This document shows positions 20,576-29,759 of a stretch of 64,000 nucleotides of DNA, one piece after another (within the stretch, counting starts at the first letter, position 1; the number at the start of each line of letters is the position of its first letter). The stretch spans positions 997,501 through 1,061,500 of the forward strand of contig NZ_CP022603.1 in NCBI RefSeq assembly GCF_002278035.1. The letters are read 5' to 3'. A program made the position numbers and the translations under genes. The stretch comes from Ochrobactrum quorumnocens. GTDB lineage: Bacteria; Pseudomonadota; Alphaproteobacteria; Rhizobiales; Rhizobiaceae. A model generated the notes under the pieces. It saw only the letters and a program-made list of their open reading frames with translations. It was not told the DNA's origin and made no database searches.

Positions 20576-20827
20576 TTATTCCGCTTTCAGGTCAACGCCT
20601 TCAGGATCAAGCAAGCGATGCAGGTGAACAATGAAATAACGCATGTGCGCATTATCGACAGTCTGCTGCGCCTTGGACTTCCAGGCAGTTTTGGCAGACT
20701 CGTAATCAGGATAGATGCCAACGACATCGAGATTATCGAGATCGCGGAACTGAACGGTTCCTAGCTTTTTCAGCTCACCGCCAAATACCAGATGAAGAAG
20801 CTGCTTTTTGTCGCCTTCGGCACTCAT
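20576..20827 (-). CDS. DUF4170 domain protein
   Basis: An 83-residue protein of DUF4170, recognisable by LVFGGELK, the VGIYPDYESAKTAWKSKAQ block and RYFIVHLHRLLDPE. No signal peptide or membrane segment is seen. Function is unknown; the family is usually found, as here, between a CysQ-like phosphatase and DUF374-waaA, which hints at a regulatory or accessory role in LPS synthesis. AAGGGAT precedes the ATG. Confidence 0.85.
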   Translation of the reverse strand: MSAEGDKKQLLHLVFGGELKKLGTVQFRDLDNLDVVGIYPDYESAKTAWKSKAQQTVDNAHMRYFIVHLHRLLDPEGVDLKAE

Positions 20828-20864
20828 GACAATATCCCTTGAAACAAACTTATTCGCCGCATGA

Positions 20865-21674
20865 TTAGCTCAATGGCCAGTCCGCGACAACACTCAACAT
20901 TTCCTGCAAAAGGTTTCCGCTGGACGCAACCAGCGCACCATGTTGTAGCGTCGGTCCACCGTAGATGAGAGGCTGAGCGTCGTGGGTCAAGAGCGCTCCG
21001 CCCGACTCACTCAGGATGAGATCGGCTGCGGCCAAGTCCCAATCATGTGAATTTGGCCGAATGAAGGTACCGGCGATATCACCACGCGCAACCATCGCAA
21101 TCCGATAGGCGAGCGATGGTACATAAGGACGCAAAATCACGCGATCACGCCAGCCTTCCGGCAAAGTTTCGACCATCCTTTTTGCCGAAGCCATGGCAAT
21201 TTTATGGCCATTTGGTGGCAGACGGGTACTAATCGGCAGGCCGTTTTGCGATGCACCAAAGCCTTTGCCAGCTTCGATCACTTCATTGCGTGCAGGGCAT
21301 TGCAGCACACCGGCAATTGGCTTGCCGTCTTCCACGATGGCAATGCTCACACACCACTGGGTTTGCCCATTGATATAACCGCGTGTGCCATCAATCGGAT
21401 CGACCACAAATGCGCGGCGGCGCGCGGCGGCCACTCTTTCATCCGTAGTTTCTTCTGAAATCCAGCCATAATCAGGCCGTGCTTCAAGCAGCACTTCCTT
21501 CAGATAGTTATCGACTGCGAAATCCGCTTCGCTGACGGGGGACTGTCCATCTTTCAACCAAACTTCCGGCGACTGGCCGAAATAACGCATTGCAATACGG
21601 CCAGCTTCGCGCGCTGCATTGCGCAGAAGTTCTAGTTCGTTCTGTATATCTTTGCGTTTCTCAATTTCCGGCAA
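20865..21674 (-). CDS. Inositol-monophosphatase/CysQ-type phosphatase
   Basis: A 269-residue metal-dependent sugar or nucleotide phosphatase. Residues for metal binding are in SEETTDE and DPIDGTRGYINGQTQW; the C-terminal HDWDLAAADLILSESGG is the matching signature. Family members act on 3'-phosphoadenosine 5'-phosphate, inositol phosphates or fructose bisphosphate; the substrate here is open, CysQ-like being the likeliest. The start is a TTG at 21674 inside the end of the pmbA/tldD gene (14-base overlap), because the first ATG would remove the N-terminal helix. Confidence 0.85.
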   Translation of the reverse strand: MPEIEKRKDIQNELELLRNAAREAGRIAMRYFGQSPEVWLKDGQSPVSEADFAVDNYLKEVLLEARPDYGWISEETTDERVAAARRRAFVVDPIDGTRGYINGQTQWCVSIAIVEDGKPIAGVLQCPARNEVIEAGKGFGASQNGLPISTRLPPNGHKIAMASAKRMVETLPEGWRDRVILRPYVPSLAYRIAMVARGDIAGTFIRPNSHDWDLAAADLILSESGGALLTHDAQPLIYGGPTLQHGALVASSGNLLQEMLSVVADWPLS

Positions 21675-23004
21675 GGGTCATGCCTTCAATCACAAGGGTT
21701 GGGGCCGTCATGCCAAAATTCCGGTCAATATCGGAAGCGGGCGTCATATTGAGGAACATATCCTTGAGATTAGAGGCAATCGTCACCTCACTCACAGGAT
21801 AGGCAAGCTCCCCGTTTTCAATCCAGAACCCGGAAGCGCCACGGCTATATTGGCCCGTGATCATATCGACGCCCTGCCCGAACACTTCCGTTACATAAAA
21901 GCCGGTGCCTACAGACCGGATCAGCGATTCTGGTGTTTCCACACCTGGTTCAATGGCAAAATTGGTCGAAGCCGGTGAGACACCTGAACCCGAACGCACA
22001 CCGCGTCCGTTGCCGGTCAATCCCAGTTCACGTGCACTCGAACCTGACAGAAGCCATTGCTGCAACATGCCATCTTCAACCATCATCAAGGGCTGACCTT
22101 CGATGCCTTCGCCATCAAACGGGCGCGACGATGATCCACGAATGCGCAGCGGATCATCGGTAACATTGATCCCCGCCTTCAAAATCTGCTTGCCCAGACT
22201 GTCGCGCAGAAAGCTGGTCTTGCGTGCAACGGCAGCACCGTTGATTGCGCTCGCGAGATGGCCAGCAATACCCCGCGCCAACCGTGGATCAAAAACGGCC
22301 GTAACCGGACCCGTCTTGGCTTGGCGTGCACCCAGACGACGCACGGCGCGTTCACCGGCGCGTCTGCCGATATATTCGGGTGTGTCGAGATCGGCAAAGT
22401 GAAGGCGAGAACTAAAATCATAGTCGCGCTCCATCTTCGTGCCTTCGCCTGCGATTGCAGACACCGAACGACCAAAACGCGTTGCAGCATATTCGCCTGA
22501 AAAGCCTGAAGATGTAACGAGCACAAGCCCGCCCATGCTGCGCGATGCACCAGCCCCACCCGAATTGCTCACGCCCTGCACGGCACGCGCTGCCGCTTCA
22601 GTTGCCAGTGCGTCTTCGGTAAGGCGCGCCGTATCGATTTCGATCGCGTCGAAAAGATCGAGATCACGGGGAGCTTTTACCAGCAAAGCCGGATCGGCCA
22701 GTTGCTCATACGGATCTTCCGGAGCAACACGCGCCATGGCAACAGCACGCTCCGCCAATTTGTTAGGATCGCTGCCAGCATTGGCTGAAACACTGGCGAT
22801 ACGTCGCCCAACGAACACTCGAAGAGAGAAATCATCACTCTCCGACGATTCGGTTCCCTCGACCTTACCAAGCCGAACAGAGACGCTAACAGAGCGCGCA
22901 CGGATCACAACCGCGTCAGCATGGTCAGCCCCCGCACGCTTTGCAGCAGCCACCAGCTGCGCTGCGCGGTCGACCAGTTTATCCGACGAATTATCTGAAA
23001 TCAT
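21661..23004 (-). CDS. pmbA: TldD/PmbA-family metalloprotease component
   Basis: A 447-residue protein of the TldD/PmbA family. It resembles PmbA/TldE, which lacks the HExxxH of TldD: no HExxxH is visible. Recognisable blocks are RARSVSVSVRLGKVEG, VFDPRLARGIAGHLASAINGAAVARK, LLSGSSARELGLTGNG and GSGVSPASTNF. In other bacteria the TldD-TldE heterodimer unfolds and cleaves peptides such as microcin precursors and CcdA. No tldD partner is in this window. The ATG at 23004 is used; a TTG at 23016 is possible. Confidence 0.88.
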   Translation of the reverse strand: MISDNSSDKLVDRAAQLVAAAKRAGADHADAVVIRARSVSVSVRLGKVEGTESSESDDFSLRVFVGRRIASVSANAGSDPNKLAERAVAMARVAPEDPYEQLADPALLVKAPRDLDLFDAIEIDTARLTEDALATEAAARAVQGVSNSGGAGASRSMGGLVLVTSSGFSGEYAATRFGRSVSAIAGEGTKMERDYDFSSRLHFADLDTPEYIGRRAGERAVRRLGARQAKTGPVTAVFDPRLARGIAGHLASAINGAAVARKTSFLRDSLGKQILKAGINVTDDPLRIRGSSSRPFDGEGIEGQPLMMVEDGMLQQWLLSGSSARELGLTGNGRGVRSGSGVSPASTNFAIEPGVETPESLIRSVGTGFYVTEVFGQGVDMITGQYSRGASGFWIENGELAYPVSEVTIASNLKDMFLNMTPASDIDRNFGMTAPTLVIEGMTLAGN

Positions 23005-23205
23005 TACATAATCCAAGACTACAGGGGCAAAACGGCACCAGACTGGTAACCACGAGATATAACCAACCGTAATGGGAATTTGCGAAAAAATATCGTCAAA
23101 TTATTCGACATCGGACTGATTAGAGCCATATCATGTGTCTATATTGCTGAAATCGGGGGGCTTCAAGGCAAGCTTGCCACATTCTTCATATTCCAAGAGC
23201 AAAAC

Positions 23206-25056
23206 ATGGTCGCAACAGGCGGAAGTCTTTACTTACAGGCGCTGATGATTCTGGGTGGTGCGATCATCGCTGGGCCCTTATTCAAACGCCTTGGCCTTGG
23301 CACCGTTCTGGGCTATCTCGCCGCCGGAATTGCGATTGGTCCAGTTGCACGCCTTATCTCGGAAGGTGAGGAACTGCTGCATTTTTCGGAGCTGGGCGTC
23401 GTCTTTTTGCTGTTCATCATCGGACTTGAGCTGAAGCCATCACGGCTCTGGTCGTTGCGTCATGCAATTTTCGGCCTGGGTGCTGCCCAAGTCCTGCTCA
23501 CCGGCTCGGCATTGGCAGCCTTGGGTGTCTATCTTGCTGGCCTGGAGACCAATGCGGCAATTATCATCGGTTTCGGCTTGGCGCTATCCTCAACGGCATT
23601 TGCTATGCAGGTGCTGGAAGACCGCGCTGAGACCAACCAGAAACACGGACAGCGTGCCTTCGCCATCCTGTTGTTTCAGGACCTCGCCATCGTTCCTATT
23701 CTGGCGATCATTCCTGCACTGTCCCCCAATGAGCCTTCACAGGCCAGTGCTGGCTTTCATCTGGCAACGGCCATTGCTGCGATTATCGCTCTGGTGATTG
23801 CGGGACGCTATCTCATCAACCCGATGTTCCGTATCATTGCTAATACCGGCGCACGCGAAGTGATGATCGCAGCTGCCCTTTTTGTGGTGCTGGGTTCAGC
23901 CAGTCTTTTGCAGGCGGCAGGACTATCCATGGCAATGGGGGCATTCATTGCAGGCGTGCTGCTGGCCGAATCGTCTTACAGACACGAGCTTGAAGCAGAT
24001 ATCGAACCTTTTCGCGGAATTTTCCTCGGCCTGTTTTTCGTGGCTGTTGGTCTTTCGCTCAATCTGACTGTGATCCTGCAATATTGGAAGACCATTCTGA
24101 TGGCCGTCCCAATCTTCATGATCGTCAAGGCCGCCATCATCTATGTTCTATGCCGCATCTTCCGCTCGAACCATAATGACGCAATCCGCGTTGCATTTCT
24201 GCTGCCACAGGGCGGCGAGTTTGCCTTTGTGCTATTTTCCGCTGCCGCAGCAGCAGCCGTCATTTCGAATGCACTAAGCTCGGAGCTTGTCGCCGCCGTC
24301 ACAGTTTCAATGGCACTTACACCGCTTTCTGTGGCCATCGGCTCAAGACTGCTGATCAAAGACAAGACCGAAGACGTCATCGAAGAAAACTTCGAGGGCG
24401 CTGGCGCTGATGTACTGATGATCGGCTTTTCGCGTTACGGGCAGATTTCCGCCCAGATACTGCTTGCTGGCGGCATCGATGTGACGGTGATCGACAACTC
24501 ACCGAACCGCGTACGTGCCGCCGGAAAATTCGGTTTCCGCATCTATTTCGGCGATGGCACCCGCAAGGATGTGCTCGAAGCAGCGGGCATCCGCAAAGCC
24601 AAAATTGTCGCCGTGTGTACGCACAAGAAGGAAATTACCAACCGGATCGTTAATCTGATCCAGTCGGAATATCCCGATGTGCGTCTTTTTGTGCGTTCCT
24701 ATGACCGTGAACACACGCTGCAACTTCGCGCACAAGGCGTGGAATATGAGCTGCGCGAAACTTTCGAATCCGGCCTTCTGTTTGGTCAGCGTACGCTTGA
24801 AGGTTTAGGACTTTCAGAAGCCAACGCTTATGCAATCCGCGAGGACGTGCGGCAACGCGACGAAGACCGCCTGCACGTCCAGGCATCGGAAGGAATCATG
24901 GCAGGACGGCATCTGCTCTTCAACAAGCCCGTCACGCCTGAGCCTCTGGTTAAACCACAGCGCGAAGGCCAGCGGATCGATAAAGCGGGCGACGGCATCG
25001 ATGCAGTTGCCAATATCGACGAAGGTACGGCGTCGGCCGCAGTTGCAGCTGAATAA
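23206..25056 (+). CDS. KefB/KefC-like monovalent cation:proton antiporter (CPA2)
   Basis: A 616-residue protein. Residues 1-390 form about 12 membrane segments with CPA2 markers (LFIIGLELKPSRLW, LALSSTAFAMQVL, LLPQGGEFAFVLF). From about 400 a TrkA-N/RCK nucleotide-binding domain follows (LMIGFSRYGQISAQIL, GDGTRKDVLEAAG). KefB/C systems export K+ and are gated by glutathione adducts; that gating is not shown here. The ATG at 23206 is chosen over the 126-base longer frame because family proteins begin at the first membrane helix. Divergent from pmbA. Confidence 0.9.
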   Translation: MVATGGSLYLQALMILGGAIIAGPLFKRLGLGTVLGYLAAGIAIGPVARLISEGEELLHFSELGVVFLLFIIGLELKPSRLWSLRHAIFGLGAAQVLLTGSALAALGVYLAGLETNAAIIIGFGLALSSTAFAMQVLEDRAETNQKHGQRAFAILLFQDLAIVPILAIIPALSPNEPSQASAGFHLATAIAAIIALVIAGRYLINPMFRIIANTGAREVMIAAALFVVLGSASLLQAAGLSMAMGAFIAGVLLAESSYRHELEADIEPFRGIFLGLFFVAVGLSLNLTVILQYWKTILMAVPIFMIVKAAIIYVLCRIFRSNHNDAIRVAFLLPQGGEFAFVLFSAAAAAAVISNALSSELVAAVTVSMALTPLSVAIGSRLLIKDKTEDVIEENFEGAGADVLMIGFSRYGQISAQILLAGGIDVTVIDNSPNRVRAAGKFGFRIYFGDGTRKDVLEAAGIRKAKIVAVCTHKKEITNRIVNLIQSEYPDVRLFVRSYDREHTLQLRAQGVEYELRETFESGLLFGQRTLEGLGLSEANAYAIREDVRQRDEDRLHVQASEGIMAGRHLLFNKPVTPEPLVKPQREGQRIDKAGDGIDAVANIDEGTASAAVAAE

Positions 25057-25060
25057 TCGC

Positions 25061-25163
25061 TAGAGCGCCGCGCACCCTCTTGGGCGCACAAAGGTCGCTC
25101 TAACACTTTATATTTACAGCATAATTTTACCTTAAACTGATTCAAGTTTAAGGAGTTATGCTG
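25061..25163. repeat. 104-bp composite palindromic repeat, copy 2 (reverse orientation)
   Basis: TAGAGCG to CGCTCTA (25061-25102) with GCGCACC/GGGCGC arms, then ACAGCATAA to TTATGCTGT (25116-25163) with CCTTAAACT/AGTTTAAGG arms. It is the reverse complement of the element at 15000-15103. Confidence 0.85.
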
Positions 25164-25164
25164 T

Positions 25165-25238
25165 AGTGGATTGAATTTGACGTTTGAACCCCGACCGATA
25201 ACCATACTGTATCAAAGGTCAAATTCGAAAAATCCACT
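25165..25238. repeat. AGTGGATT repeat, short copy (first module only)
   Basis: AGTGGATT at 25165 and AATCCACT at 25231-25238 are inverted ends. TTTGACGTTTGAACCCCGAC inside is shared with the 164-bp repeats at 54350 and 60611. It follows the composite repeat by one base, so 25057-25282 is almost wholly repeat. Confidence 0.7.
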
Positions 25239-25282
25239 CGTTAGTTTTATCGCCCTATCCTACGCATCAACGCTGGGGATGC

Positions 25283-26146
25283 TCAGGACGCCGCAGCGGC
25301 AGGCTTACCGCTTAAAACCGCGTCGAGGGCGAGTTTCAACTCTTCGCGGATATCTGCACTTTGCGATAGAATCTGTTCGAACTTCAGGAAATCGAGCAAG
25401 CCTATTCGTTCGACGTTCGGACGCAGAAAAATATGTGGCGGGCGATTGCGGAACTTGTTCTCGATGATCGAGCACATGGTGAGCTGGTTGGCACCCATGA
25501 CAGCTTCGATTGTGGTCGGCATATAATCATCAGGCCCTACAGGGGCACCAACAACATCAATTCCAATCACAATATCCGCCTTATCGAACAGCAGATCGAA
25601 TGGCACCGGATTGAGCAGTCCACCATCCACCAGAATTCGCCCATTGCGACGGACCGGTCTAAACACCGGCGGAATAGCGCAAGAAGCGGCGATGGCAGAA
25701 CGCAGGTCGCCCTGTTCGATATTGAGTTCCGTGGCCGCATGAAAATCCGAAGCGGTAATGCTCATCGGGATTTTCAGCTCTTCCACATTTTCGGGTAGGG
25801 CTGCGGGTAGAAAGACTTCTAATATCTTCTCGATATTGAACTGGCTGACGCGGAAACCGCCTTTCAGCAGCTCGACCCAGCGTTCCGGGCGCGCCTGCCA
25901 CATGCGGCGGGCGACTTCCGAACGGCGATTGAAAATCGCCGCCATATATTCATGAATTTCCTTGCCGCTCATGCCGTTCGCCATTCCGGCCCCGACAATC
26001 GAACCGATGGATGAACCAGAAATCGCAACCGGCTTTATGCCCAGTTCGTCCAACACTTCGATAATATGGATATGTGCGATACCGCGAGCACCGCCGCCGC
26101 CAAAGGCGACGGCGATACGCGGTGATGTCGGTACGGTTACATCCAT
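25283..26146 (-). CDS. Patatin-like phospholipase (RssA type)
   Basis: A 287-residue serine hydrolase of the patatin family. The oxyanion loop is AFGGGGARGIAH, the nucleophile elbow ISGSSIGSIVG (G-x-S-x-G), and the catalytic Asp is in LVDGGLLNPVP. Members hydrolyse phospholipids or acylglycerols; this short bacterial form has no secretion signal, so it is probably cytosolic or membrane-associated. AGGAAAG precedes the ATG. It lies 57 bases downstream of the M16 pair on the same strand and may be in that transcript. Confidence 0.9.
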   Translation of the reverse strand: MDVTVPTSPRIAVAFGGGGARGIAHIHIIEVLDELGIKPVAISGSSIGSIVGAGMANGMSGKEIHEYMAAIFNRRSEVARRMWQARPERWVELLKGGFRVSQFNIEKILEVFLPAALPENVEELKIPMSITASDFHAATELNIEQGDLRSAIAASCAIPPVFRPVRRNGRILVDGGLLNPVPFDLLFDKADIVIGIDVVGAPVGPDDYMPTTIEAVMGANQLTMCSIIENKFRNRPPHIFLRPNVERIGLLDFLKFEQILSQSADIREELKLALDAVLSGKPAAAAS

Positions 26147-26203
26147 GAAGCTTTCCTCACGGCATATCGGCTTACGATTGTGCCAAACTAAGATTGGGCC
26201 AAC

Positions 26204-27541
26204 TTAAGACTGAGCTGGACCGAAAATCAGAATTGCAGGTTCTGCTTCCAAAAGCTTTTTGGCAATAGCTTTCACCTGATCGAGCGTCACCGCATCAATC
26301 AGTTCGGCGCGCTTGTCGATGTAATCACGATCAAGCCCTGCTTCCTGAAGGCCAACGAGCGTGTCGGCAATCGACACCGATGAATCGAGATTGTTCACCG
26401 CATAAGAGCCCTTGAGATAGCTCTTGGCTGCAGCAAGCTCGGCTTCTGTCGGACCATCATTTGCCATTGCAGCGACCTGCTCGCGAATGATCTTGAGCGA
26501 TTCCTGCGCCTTTTCAGGCCGTGTCGCAGTCGAAATTGTCAATGCGGATACATGATCACGCAATGCCATCGATGACGATACCGAATAGGCGAGACCGCGC
26601 TTTTCACGCACTTCCGCATAAAGACGCGAGGTGAAACCGCCACCCAGAATGTGATTCATCAGGTAAGAAGCGAAGAATTCCGGATCTTTACGTGGAACTG
26701 CCGGATAGACAAAGCTGATCGATGTCTGTGGCATGTCAAAGCTGAGGCTTGTCGTCGTGCCAAGTGCGAGTTTTGCATCAGGCACTGGGACAAGTTCGGC
26801 ATTTGCAGGCAGATCGCCGAATACCTTGTCGAGCATTTCGCCAAGATCCTTGGCGTTAATCGAACCAACAACGCCGATCGTCAGGCGATCGCGAGCAAAG
26901 TTCTTGCGGTGGAAATTGACAAGGTCTTCGCGGCTGATTGATTGCAGCGATTTAACTGTGCCTTCGTCCGGGCGACCATAAGGATGGTTGCCATAGAGAA
27001 CTTCGGAGAACTTGCGCGAGGCAATGGTTGAAGGATTGCGCTGCGAGGCTTCGAGGCTTGCAACCACCTGCTGACGAATGCGGTCAATCGCATCCTGATC
27101 AAAGCGCGGCTTGTTAACGGCAAGCGCCAGCAGTCCATTCACTGCATCACGGTTCTCGGCAAGCATACGAATATTGCCAGATACCGAATCAGGCGAAGCT
27201 GAGAAGCTCATCTCTGCACCGAGGTTATCGATGCGGTCCTGAAAACTGTCGGAATCGAGGTCGCCAGCGCCTTCATCGAAAAGCCCGGTCATCAGATTGG
27301 CAAGACCTTCCTTGCCACCCGGGTCCTGCGATGTGCCCCCCTTGAACGAGAAGCGCATAGAAATGAGCGGCACCGAACTATCTTCAACCAGCCAGGCTTT
27401 GATGCCCTTTGGCGAAACAACCTCCTGAATCTCGATTGCGTATGCCGGAAGGTTCAGAATGACCAGCAACATCATGGATGTTGCCAGCGCCATCATCGCG
27501 GTCGTTGCACGATTAACATTCAACGCAATAGCTTTGCTCAC
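26204..27541 (-). CDS. M16-family peptidase-like protein without the zinc motif
   Basis: A 445-residue M16B protein with an N-terminal signal peptide (residues 14-36, ending in AYA). The place where HxxEH should stand reads GLANLMTGLFDEGAGD, so it cannot bind zinc. It keeps the C-terminal R/Y region LYAEVREKRGLAYSV. Such proteins form an active heterodimer with a neighbouring active M16 protein. The GTG start overlaps the active partner's stop by 4 bases (GTGA), with GGAGGAG 8 bases upstream. Periplasmic location is expected. Confidence 0.9.
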   Translation of the reverse strand: MSKAIALNVNRATTAMMALATSMMLLVILNLPAYAIEIQEVVSPKGIKAWLVEDSSVPLISMRFSFKGGTSQDPGGKEGLANLMTGLFDEGAGDLDSDSFQDRIDNLGAEMSFSASPDSVSGNIRMLAENRDAVNGLLALAVNKPRFDQDAIDRIRQQVVASLEASQRNPSTIASRKFSEVLYGNHPYGRPDEGTVKSLQSISREDLVNFHRKNFARDRLTIGVVGSINAKDLGEMLDKVFGDLPANAELVPVPDAKLALGTTTSLSFDMPQTSISFVYPAVPRKDPEFFASYLMNHILGGGFTSRLYAEVREKRGLAYSVSSSMALRDHVSALTISTATRPEKAQESLKIIREQVAAMANDGPTEAELAAAKSYLKGSYAVNNLDSSVSIADTLVGLQEAGLDRDYIDKRAELIDAVTLDQVKAIAKKLLEAEPAILIFGPAQS

Positions 27542-29076
27542 TGGATTGCTCCTCCCGCGCCATTCTCACCTGCATTGCCAGCGGCAGCATTCGGATTCTC
27601 GCGTGCATTTTCAGGTTCAGTATCCGGCGGCAGCAAGTAACTCGTCACCGACTGATTTTTCACCAGATACCGGTTCGCGGCATCTTTTATCTGCTCGACG
27701 GTAACGCCCTTGATCACATCTGGCCATTTCTGAATATCTTCGATACTCATGCCGATAGAGAGCGTGGAACCATAAATCCGAGCCATACCTGACTGGCTGT
27801 CGCGCGCGAAGGTTACTGCCTTGAGGAAGCGATTGCGTGCCTGATCGAGTTCGGTCTGCGTCACGCCGTCCTTGATGATACGTGCAACTTCGGCATCAAC
27901 GGCCTTCTCCACATCGGCCAACGTCTTACCGTTCTGTGGCGAGCCGTAAACCGAGAATGTTCCATCATCAAGTGGGTCGCCATCATAGCTCGCACCAGTG
28001 TTGGATGCGATGCCCTGCTTGACGATCAATTCCTGATAAAGACGAGAGCGTAGTGAACCACCGAGAATCTCGCTCAGGAGATCAAGTGCTGGCGCGTCGC
28101 CTGCCTTCACATTCGGGAAGCGCTTTTCATTGGAGTAGGACGGCACCAGCCACGACATGCGGAACGACGGCGTGCTCACACGATCGTCATGCAGCGTCAC
28201 AACGCGGGCTGCGTGTTTTTCCGGCTCCTGCGGACGCTCACGCGGCAGAACATCGGCACGCTTGGGGATTGTGGCCCAGGTCTTCATGACAAGATCGAGC
28301 ACGCGCTCAGGTGTCACATCACCGGCGATCACCAGCGTTGCATTATTCGGAGTGTAATATTGCTGGTAGAAATCAACCGCATCCTTGAGGCTGAGTTTCT
28401 CCATTTCCTGTCGCCAGCCAATCACAGGCACACGATAAGGATGATTGTAGAAAAGCACAGCATCTGTGTTTTCCATCAGCATTGCTGCGGGATTTGAATC
28501 CACACGCATACGACGCTCTTCAAGGATAACCTCGCGCTCAGTCGTAACCGCCTCTTCGTCGAGCACTAGATTGGCCATGCGGTCCGATTCATAACCCATC
28601 ACCATTTCAAGCGCATCGGGAGCGACACGCTGAAAATAAGCCGTGTAATCATAAGAGGTAAATGCATTTTCCTGCCCGCCGATGGCTGCGATTTTCGCTG
28701 AAAACTCGCCAGCCGGATAGGTCTTGGTACCCTTGAACATCAGGTGCTCAAGAAAATGCGCAATGCCGGATTTGCCCGGTGCCTCATCAGCCGACCCCAC
28801 ATGATACCAGATCATCTGCGTGACCACCGGGGCGCGATGATCGGGAATAACCACGACCTTCAACCCGTTTTCGAGGGTAAAGCTGCTGATATCTTCGGAT
28901 TTCGTGATTTCTGGCAGATTTGTTTGTGCCTGAGACTGGGCCGGAGGCTGCGCAGCTTCGGTTGCAGCCGCTGGTGCGGGCGTCTGCGCCTGAACCGAGC
29001 CTGTTGCAAGAGGCAGAGCCAGCGCCAAACCAAGGGCGGTGGACAACAAAAAGTGCCGGAGTGAGGGGTTATGCAC
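27538..29076 (-). CDS. M16-family zinc metalloprotease (active subunit)
   Basis: A 512-residue periplasmic peptidase. A signal peptide (residues 8-30, ending VQA) and an Ala/Gln/Pro-rich linker come first. The zinc motif HFLEH and the downstream Glu in EREVILEERRMRVDS are complete. Start: a GTG at 29076 gives a proper signal peptide with GGAG upstream; the longer frame to 29160 would add 28 non-signal residues, and a TTG at 29079 is also possible. It is translationally coupled to the inactive partner downstream. Substrates are unknown. Confidence 0.9.
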   Translation of the reverse strand: MHNPSLRHFLLSTALGLALALPLATGSVQAQTPAPAAATEAAQPPAQSQAQTNLPEITKSEDISSFTLENGLKVVVIPDHRAPVVTQMIWYHVGSADEAPGKSGIAHFLEHLMFKGTKTYPAGEFSAKIAAIGGQENAFTSYDYTAYFQRVAPDALEMVMGYESDRMANLVLDEEAVTTEREVILEERRMRVDSNPAAMLMENTDAVLFYNHPYRVPVIGWRQEMEKLSLKDAVDFYQQYYTPNNATLVIAGDVTPERVLDLVMKTWATIPKRADVLPRERPQEPEKHAARVVTLHDDRVSTPSFRMSWLVPSYSNEKRFPNVKAGDAPALDLLSEILGGSLRSRLYQELIVKQGIASNTGASYDGDPLDDGTFSVYGSPQNGKTLADVEKAVDAEVARIIKDGVTQTELDQARNRFLKAVTFARDSQSGMARIYGSTLSIGMSIEDIQKWPDVIKGVTVEQIKDAANRYLVKNQSVTSYLLPPDTEPENARENPNAAAGNAGENGAGGAIQ

Positions 29077-29156
29077 CAAACGACATCTCCAATCAGTTTC
29101 ATTCCGCCCTGACAGCTTTGAAGTGTCTGGCGAGCGGCAAGACCTATATTCAAAAT

Positions 29157-29759
29157 TCACTGTGCTACCGAAACCGGAGATCCGGTTTCGGATAAATCTT
29201 CAGTCCGCTTCAACTGTATCAGCCGAATGATGGTGCCACCATAATTCCGCTCTTCACGAACGACGAATCGTTCATCCAGTTCCAGCGATGCTTCCGCATC
29301 TTCTTCAAGCACGAGAAGTGCGTCAGGATTAAGCCAACTGCCTTCAAGTGCTGATAAAAGTGCCTTTTCGCCCATGCGACGACCGTAGGGCGGATCAGCA
29401 AAAATCAGATCGAACGGTTCCATCGTTCCTGCTTCGCCAAGCTTGCAAGCATCGCGGCGCAGAACTTTGGTCAGTCCCTGCAGACCAAAGGCCTCGATGT
29501 TCTGGCGGAGGATGCCACGCCCTTCCGCTGATTCTTCGACAAAAACAGCATAGCGAGCACCGCGAGAAAGTGCTTCAAGACCGAGCGCGCCGGTACCTGC
29601 AAAGAGGTCCAGAACACGCCCGCCTTCAACCTTGTCCGGGAAGCTGTGTGCGAGAATATTAAATAGGCTTTCCCGCGTCCGATCTGTGGTCGGACGAATG
29701 GAATTTGTGGTCGGTGTGACGAGCGCGCGCCCGCGGAATTTACCGCCGACGATCCGCAC
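29157..29759 (-). CDS. rsmD: 16S rRNA (guanine966-N2)-methyltransferase RsmD
   Basis: A 200-residue SAM-dependent methyltransferase. [12 protein letters not shown] at the start and [15 protein letters not shown] are RsmD signatures; the SAM loop is [16 protein letters not shown] and the catalytic tetrapeptide DPPY follows. The start is a GTG at 29759, where the RsmD homology begins, inside the last codons of the pseudouridine synthase gene (20-base overlap) and preceded by a G-rich ribosome binding site. The longer frame to 29999 is only the shadow of the Arg/Gly-rich tail of that gene. Confidence 0.93.
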   Translation of the reverse strand: MRIVGGKFRGRALVTPTTNSIRPTTDRTRESLFNILAHSFPDKVEGGRVLDLFAGTGALGLEALSRGARYAVFVEESAEGRGILRQNIEAFGLQGLTKVLRRDACKLGEAGTMEPFDLIFADPPYGRRMGEKALLSALEGSWLNPDALLVLEEDAEASLELDERFVVREERNYGGTIIRLIQLKRTEDLSETGSPVSVAQ

